Source: a virus
Virus record (IMG/VR): IMGVR_UViG_3300005581_000022
Coordinates: 1 to 48,929 of that record
Strand: one strand, 5' to 3'
Length of the DNA: 48,929 nt
In this document: one piece after another, positions 44,116 through 48,929 of the stretch
How positions within the stretch are numbered: position 1 is the stretch's first letter
Layout of the letters: each line of letters starts with the position of its first letter
Notes under the pieces: generated by a model
Seen by the model: the letters and a program-made list of their open reading frames with translations, nothing else
Databases searched by the model: none
Told to the model about the DNA's origin: nothing
Translations under genes and position numbers: made by a program

Positions 44116-47100
44116 TTATATAGTTTTCATTTTTTCTATTAATTCACTTAATAAAAATCCATTGTCATAATTTGACCATTTCTCTTCTAAAAATTCAGAT
44201 AATGTCATACAAGTACCACTAGCACCTTTAAATAACTCTGCATTTCCACCAGTTGTATTATCTAAGCCTGTTAAACTGGAGATATCTATGGGTATATTTA
44301 TACCACCAATATTTATATTGTGATTTAATTTAATTTTTTTATTATCTTTATCCATCAATTTTACTATAACAGTATTACTTAGTTTATAATCTGATCCATC
44401 AGTAGTCCAGTCCCCCTCTATTTTTACAAATTTTAAGCCTGCACCAAATTCACCTGTTGCAATATCGTATCCATCTTTGGTTATCATAATTTTAATCGTA
44501 CTACCACCAATAGTGACTTCTTTTTCACATGAATGACTATCATCAAACATAAAATACATATTAAATCTATTATTCTCATTTAACCCCTTTTCAAAAAGAT
44601 TAACTAAGTAAAAATGATTTACTCTTCCAGTTTTTGCTTTTAGAAAAACACCTAAATAACAACCATCAGGTGATGTACCTGACTGAAAAGATAGTGTAGA
44701 ATCAGTTTTATATTTCCCATAAATTTTTCCTAATTCAGTTCCTGGATTTAAACATATATCTCCTTCATTTCCTGCCCTTACTATATAATTTTTACTTTGG
44801 AGAAAAGCAATTGCCTCACCCTCATTATCACATGCTTCATTTACTAAATTACCGTATAACCTTTCATTTGTAAATAATGATTTAATTCTATTTATCTCTT
44901 CGTTTAGTTTCATTTTTGATTTATTATATGTTTCATTTTTAATTAGTGTACTATCACCATCGACTTCTACATCCACTTCTAATAAAAATTTTTGAAATGT
45001 TTTTAAATCTTCAGGGGTTAATTTTTTATTACTTGTTACAACTACTGCAGTCTTTTCTTCTTTTGATATCTTAGGTTTTTCAATACCTTTTAATGTGATA
45101 ATAACATTAGATATTTTTCGAATAGATTCTGTTTCACTAACAGATTTATTAATTATCCCTTCTAAAATAGGTATGACTAAATCTGTAACTTCTTTAATAT
45201 CTTTGTGTTTGTATCTTCTACCGTCAATTTGATATGACACTTCTTTTTTAAGTGCCGTAACTGAATTTAAAAGAGAATCCCCAGTATCACTTTTTAATAT
45301 TTCTGAAATTTTAATAGAAAAATCACTTAATAATTTAGTCTCTTCAATAAAAGTTTCTGTATCTATAAAACCACTCTCACTTAATTTTTCTGCCAACAAA
45401 TCAATTTTTTCATTATTAGAAATGATGTCAGTGTAATCTGGAGATAATTGTTCCTGATCTATTTCTCCTGTTTCTGTAAATATACCTAATGGATCAAAAC
45501 CGTAATTTAAATAAAGGTTTTGTAATCCTTTTGCAATATCTTCACTAAATACATATAATCCTGCGAATAGAGAACCTTGTATCACAAATTGTTTCACACC
45601 TTTAAAGTATGAATTAACCATCTTATTTAAATCTTTACCATATTTATTATATAATTCTTCTATTTTTTTAGGATCTTCGTTTTTAAATATGTCACTCAAT
45701 ACACCCCTTTGTTGAGGATCTAAATTTTTTCCTTGTCTATTTAAATCAGTAATTAAATCTCTATATTTTGGAGTATCTACTTTCTTTAATAATTCTTTAA
45801 ATTCGTCAAACATCTTTAATTCCTCAGGATTTAATGTTCTAGACCATTGAGCGATTTCTCTTTCTAACCCTATTAAATCATTACCATATTGTGTAGTTAT
45901 ATTACCTAACTCACCTAATTTAGCACTAAATTTACTTCCTTTACCTGCTAATTTTAAAGCCTCTCCCAAACCAAATAACGCACCTAATGCGGTTAAACTG
46001 GCATTAATTTCCCATCCTTCATCTTCTTCTACAACATATCCTATTGCACTAACTAAATCTATTAATCCACTAACCAATACTCCCACAGGACCAAATGTTA
46101 ATGAAACTATAGAAGCTACATCTGATATACAATGCCAATCAGATGCACAATCAGATGACCAGTCTCCTACCTTTTCCAACCCACTCCTAATATCCCCAAT
46201 AGATTTACCACACCAGTCATTAATGTTAATATCTATAACATAGTCACCATCAACCCCATTTACCGTTACTTTTGCAGTACCATTTGGTTTAACACAACAA
46301 CAAACAGTTTTATTATCTATAAACCCAATCCTTGACATTCCTGTAGTTCTTTTAGAAGGGGTAGTTGGTGTCATAAACATACCACCATTATTTTTACATA
46401 CATCACTCCATTTAAATGTTTCATTTATTTCAGGAGAATGTCCACCAGAACCTGGAGCACCATAACCTACAGGTAAAGAAACTGTCTTATAAATTGGATT
46501 TGAACAAGCATTTTTATGTCTTTCCTTAGTTTGTAAAGAAATTATAATATTATGTTCATCAATTATCTCTAAAACTTTATCATATTTATTATAGAAAACT
46601 AAATTATCTTTAAATTCAGTCCCTAAACTATCTAATTTTTTCTGTAATTTTATTTTTTGATTATAATCCTTTAAATTATCTTCATAGTTATCTTTTGCGA
46701 TATTATTAAATATTTCAATACTTTGTAATTTTTGGTAATATGATCTACCCAAACTACCTTCAGGATCTAAAACTTGTGTATTTATATCTCCGTCATCTCT
46801 AGGACCACCTGTGTATGTATTATCCACCTGTTCTATTGGTTTTTCAGGTTTAAAACCTATAGACAAATCACCAAAATAATTTTTTAGTTTATCATCAAAA
46901 GAACGACTAACCAAAATCCTTTCAACATCATCTGTCCCAACAATGCCACTAGATAGTGCAGAATTCATCATTTTAATTTTTAACTCCTCTAATTTCTCAA
47001 TTATATAAGAAGGGTTAATACATGTCGATACACCTATTTTACTGTCTAATATATCCGTTATCTTATCACTGTTTACTGTTTTTGTACCAGTCCATCCAAA

Positions 47101-47661
47101 GTAACTACTTACTGCGTCCCAATTATTTATAGCACTTTTATAGTTTTTATACTCTTTATAATTATCATATTGTATAATGTCTATTGGTGGATACACTCCA
47201 TCGGAAACAGGTATACCAAATTTTTTATAGTTAGGATTGTTTCTGTCTGTATCTAAACCTGCAAAATCATCTACACCTTGCCACCCTTTACCTTTGTTAG
47301 ATTTTAAATAATCTTGACCGACTGTTCTCCATGCGATTTTCATGTAATCGTTGTTATATCCACCAATTTTACTTAAACCATCCGTCAAACCATTTTTAGA
47401 AAGTTCTTTATTTACTTTACTTAACCTTTTACTATCACCCCTAACCCAAGATCTGAAATTATCACCATCACTTTTATTTTTAATGTGGTAAGTAAATAAA
47501 TCATCAACAGGTATAGTCTTAATTGAATACTTACCACCATCAAAAGGACTTGTTGGTGATACCTGAGCACCCTTTGATTTACCGTTTTTCTTTGGTGGAT
47601 TTTGTTCCACTAAGAAAACCCTTTTAAATTGTTCTTCAGATATTACAACTCTTTTTTTCAT
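44116..47661 (-). CDS. Giant protein with two targeting-like motifs (N-terminal and internal) and hydrophobic region, 1181 aa
   Basis: Start ATG at 47661 (MKKRVVISEEQFKRVFLVEQ). Residues 1-18 form a short amphipathic helix ending at FLVEQ. A soluble N-terminal region contains FRSWVRGDSKRLSKVNKEL and YNNDYMKIAWRTVGQDYL. Cysteine-rich spots occur (CCCVKPNG near residue 450). Residues about 510-570 are strongly hydrophobic and Gly/Ala-rich (SIVSLTFGPVGVLVSGLIDL, then a second similar helix), as in membrane-penetrating proteins. At residue 917 a fresh Met begins MKLNEEINRIKSLFTNER, almost the N-terminus of the neighbouring 383-aa protein, leading into a 265-residue beta-rich domain. This suggests fusion of two ancestral genes. 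Function is unknown; an ejected or internal protein is plausible. Confidence 0.78.
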   Translation of the reverse strand: MKKRVVISEEQFKRVFLVEQNPPKKNGKSKGAQVSPTSPFDGGKYSIKTIPVDDLFTYHIKNKSDGDNFRSWVRGDSKRLSKVNKELSKNGLTDGLSKIGGYNNDYMKIAWRTVGQDYLKSNKGKGWQGVDDFAGLDTDRNNPNYKKFGIPVSDGVYPPIDIIQYDNYKEYKNYKSAINNWDAVSSYFGWTGTKTVNSDKITDILDSKIGVSTCINPSYIIEKLEELKIKMMNSALSSGIVGTDDVERILVSRSFDDKLKNYFGDLSIGFKPEKPIEQVDNTYTGGPRDDGDINTQVLDPEGSLGRSYYQKLQSIEIFNNIAKDNYEDNLKDYNQKIKLQKKLDSLGTEFKDNLVFYNKYDKVLEIIDEHNIIISLQTKERHKNACSNPIYKTVSLPVGYGAPGSGGHSPEINETFKWSDVCKNNGGMFMTPTTPSKRTTGMSRIGFIDNKTVCCCVKPNGTAKVTVNGVDGDYVIDININDWCGKSIGDIRSGLEKVGDWSSDCASDWHCISDVASIVSLTFGPVGVLVSGLIDLVSAIGYVVEEDEGWEINASLTALGALFGLGEALKLAGKGSKFSAKLGELGNITTQYGNDLIGLEREIAQWSRTLNPEELKMFDEFKELLKKVDTPKYRDLITDLNRQGKNLDPQQRGVLSDIFKNEDPKKIEELYNKYGKDLNKMVNSYFKGVKQFVIQGSLFAGLYVFSEDIAKGLQNLYLNYGFDPLGIFTETGEIDQEQLSPDYTDIISNNEKIDLLAEKLSESGFIDTETFIEETKLLSDFSIKISEILKSDTGDSLLNSVTALKKEVSYQIDGRRYKHKDIKEVTDLVIPILEGIINKSVSETESIRKISNVIITLKGIEKPKISKEEKTAVVVTSNKKLTPEDLKTFQKFLLEVDVEVDGDSTLIKNETYNKSKMKLNEEINRIKSLFTNERLYGNLVNEACDNEGEAIAFLQSKNYIVRAGNEGDICLNPGTELGKIYGKYKTDSTLSFQSGTSPDGCYLGVFLKAKTGRVNHFYLVNLFEKGLNENNRFNMYFMFDDSHSCEKEVTIGGSTIKIMITKDGYDIATGEFGAGLKFVKIEGDWTTDGSDYKLSNTVIVKLMDKDNKKIKLNHNINIGGINIPIDISSLTGLDNTTGGNAELFKGASGTCMTLSEFLEEKWSNYDNGFLLSELIEKMKTI

Positions 47662-47664
47662 ATT

Positions 47665-48816
47665 TTAAACATTAGTCAACACAAACGAACCAACATCCAT
47701 TTTATCTGTTTCAATTGCCTTTTGTATTACAATTCTTTGTTTATTTGAATCAATGTTTAATTCTTTATAGATATAACTTACATATTCTTTTCTGAATTTA
47801 ATATTACCTTTATCATTCTTATCTACTAAGGGAACATTCATTTTGGAACGGAAATTAAATTTGTTTGCACCAACCTTTTTAACTATTGCAAGTTTAGTAC
47901 CATTTTGATCCTTAACAACGTATCTTTCTCCTTCAACTCCGCCTGCAACTATTTTTTCATCAAAGTTATCGCCAGTAATTTCTTCAGTATCATTTCCTGA
48001 TATTTGTTGCATTACTTTGGTAGGATCTAAACCTAATGTTTTATACATTATTCTAATCTCATCTCCCTTTCTAAATAATCCTTCTTTTTGAAAAACGTTT
48101 CTAAAAGTAGACATACACCATACTACACCATCAATCTCTTCTTTTTGAAATTCTTCTTTGGTTTTACCTTGTCTAACTTGTTTATACATATCCTTCATGT
48201 GATCTCTACACTCATCCTTACTCATATTAATCTCCTTTTTGGTTGCATTAACATCGTCTTTTCTTTGTTGTTTAACATTGCCCGCATCTTTATTTGTGGA
48301 GAATTCAGGATTCGTTCCCGACTTAGATTTTAACCAATCAGATTTCAATGCCACGCTCAACTGAGTTTTAAATGATTCTGCGTCAATCTTACCTACTTGT
48401 TCAGATGATAATACATATCCATCACCAGTACTAATAGAAAGTTTTTTACCCTCAGGACCAATACTCAAAGAACTATTCCAACTTGTAACCAAACCATTCT
48501 CAACTTTAATCATAATATAAAAATTTAAAGACCCCCTATTAAAATCAAAATCCTTAAATGCCTCTGTTTTACCAAGTTGTTCTACTTCATTCTTTATCTT
48601 AACAATGTTATAAGGTTTAAATTCTCTAAAATATGTGTTTTCACCATATTCAGGACCTGACTTTTTAAAATTATTAGAAGTTAAAATTTCTTCATATTTT
48701 TCAAGAGTGTCACCATTTACATCTTCAGTTATAAGATTACCGAACATTCTCTCTTCAGTAAAAAGAGATTTCATTCTTTCAATTTCCTCATTTAAAGTAT
48801 TACTATATTTTTTCAT
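47665..48816 (-). CDS. Hypothetical protein with targeting-like N-terminus, 383 aa
   Basis: Start ATG at 48816 (MKKYSNTLNEEIERMKSLF), followed by TEERMFGNLITEDVNG. The residues from LNEEI to GNLITE closely match an internal segment of the 1181-aa neighbour. After this leader come a beta-rich domain (about residues 40-160), a basic helical linker with KQRKDDVNATKKEINM, and a domain with two cysteines (KDECRDHMKDMYKQVRQ and VVWCMSTFRNVF). No family is recognised. It lies 3 bp upstream of the 1181-aa gene, so both are expressed together. A TATTTATATA-type box lies about 10 nt upstream. The shared leader is the main clue to function. Confidence 0.75.
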   Translation of the reverse strand: MKKYSNTLNEEIERMKSLFTEERMFGNLITEDVNGDTLEKYEEILTSNNFKKSGPEYGENTYFREFKPYNIVKIKNEVEQLGKTEAFKDFDFNRGSLNFYIMIKVENGLVTSWNSSLSIGPEGKKLSISTGDGYVLSSEQVGKIDAESFKTQLSVALKSDWLKSKSGTNPEFSTNKDAGNVKQQRKDDVNATKKEINMSKDECRDHMKDMYKQVRQGKTKEEFQKEEIDGVVWCMSTFRNVFQKEGLFRKGDEIRIMYKTLGLDPTKVMQQISGNDTEEITGDNFDEKIVAGGVEGERYVVKDQNGTKLAIVKKVGANKFNFRSKMNVPLVDKNDKGNIKFRKEYVSYIYKELNIDSNKQRIVIQKAIETDKMDVGSFVLTNV

Positions 48817-48826
48817 TTTTTCGTTT

Positions 48827-48837
48827 ATATATAAATA
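48827..48837 (-). promoter_or_regulatory. TATTTATATAT box upstream of the 383-aa gene
   Basis: AATATTTATATAT on the coding strand, one mismatch from the shared box, ending 10 nt before the ATG at 48816. It would be the start of the transcription unit running through the tape measure. Confidence 0.45.
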
Positions 48838-48870
48838 TTATAGTTTTATAAAAAAGGTGAATATAAATAG

Positions 48871-48909
48871 AAAATCCTTACCATATAATATATATACGAT
48901 AAGGATTTT
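48871..48909. terminator. Inverted repeat, probable terminator of the unseen upstream gene
   Basis: A perfect 10-bp inverted repeat, AAAATCCTTA (48871-48880) and TAAGGATTTT (48900-48909), separated by a 19-bp A/T-rich loop. On the minus strand the hairpin ends in TTTTC and a T-rich tail, as in a weak intrinsic terminator placed directly before the box of the 383-aa gene. Confidence 0.5.
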
Positions 48910-48929
48910 GTAAATATGTTAATAAAACG

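Overview
This is a low-GC stretch of a T4-like contractile-tailed phage genome (or closely related prophage or virus contig) whose host is most likely a member of the Bacteroidetes. The T4-like assignment rests on a recognisable set of tail and replication genes: a gp25-like wedge protein, a gp6/J-like wedge protein, a gp53/LysM-like protein, a large gp27-like hub, a gp26-like tail-assembly protein next to a tape measure, UvsX, gp32, a T4 RNase H-type 5'-3' nuclease and a gp41/DnaB-type helicase. The Bacteroidetes assignment rests on four things. No gene start shows a Shine-Dalgarno sequence; leaders are A/T-rich instead. One promoter is a textbook TTTG-N20-TAnnTTTG. A DUF5522-type small protein is present. 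The gp32-like protein ends in a DDDELPF tip of the kind found on Bacteroidetes SSB.

Layout: every gene but one is on the minus strand, so transcription runs right to left. From the right edge: (i) 48816-41775, three large proteins (383, 1181 and 779 aa) with a shared short amphipathic N-terminal motif that resembles a capsid-targeting sequence, two of them with hydrophobic segments; (ii) 41737-37568, a gp26-like protein with a probable frameshifted C-terminal extension, an unknown 380-aa protein and the tape measure; (iii) 37379-27887, baseplate hub/tube genes (1191 aa, gp53-like, and an 1859-aa hub whose C-terminus looks like a degenerate GH19 lysozyme domain); (iv) 27848-18774, a replication/recombination/nucleotide block (two unknowns, two small acidic proteins, gp32, UvsX, 5'-3' nuclease, an unknown, helicase, B12-dependent ribonucleotide reductase, DUF5522 protein) ending at a strong bidirectional terminator; (v) 18193-18750, the only plus-strand gene, a secreted matrixin-like metalloprotease with its own host-type promoter; (vi) 18123-1, the wedge and outer baseplate/fibre genes, including a 693-aa OmpA-like/Cys-rich protein, gp25, gp6, a small membrane protein, a 1549-aa Cys-rich giant, four medium structural proteins, and a >1264-aa protein that runs off the left edge and carries a tandem collagen-like repeat.

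How the parts fit: blocks i-iii and vi build the tail, the baseplate and possibly proteins delivered with the DNA. Block iv copies and recombines the genome and supplies dNTPs. The metalloprotease is probably a lysogeny- or infection-expressed accessory gene. The most interesting observations are the recurring N-terminal motif with an internal copy marking a gene fusion, the T8 slippery run before the tape measure, the inactivated muramidase-like hub domain, the collagen repeat that is only a perfect Gly-X-Y repeat on the antisense strand, and an AT-rich box (TATTTATATAA) found just upstream of at least five genes. No tRNA gene, CRISPR array, insertion sequence or rRNA was seen, and no gene-free stretch exceeds 300 bases (the longest is 37380-37567). 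Homology calls were made by eye, without database searches.
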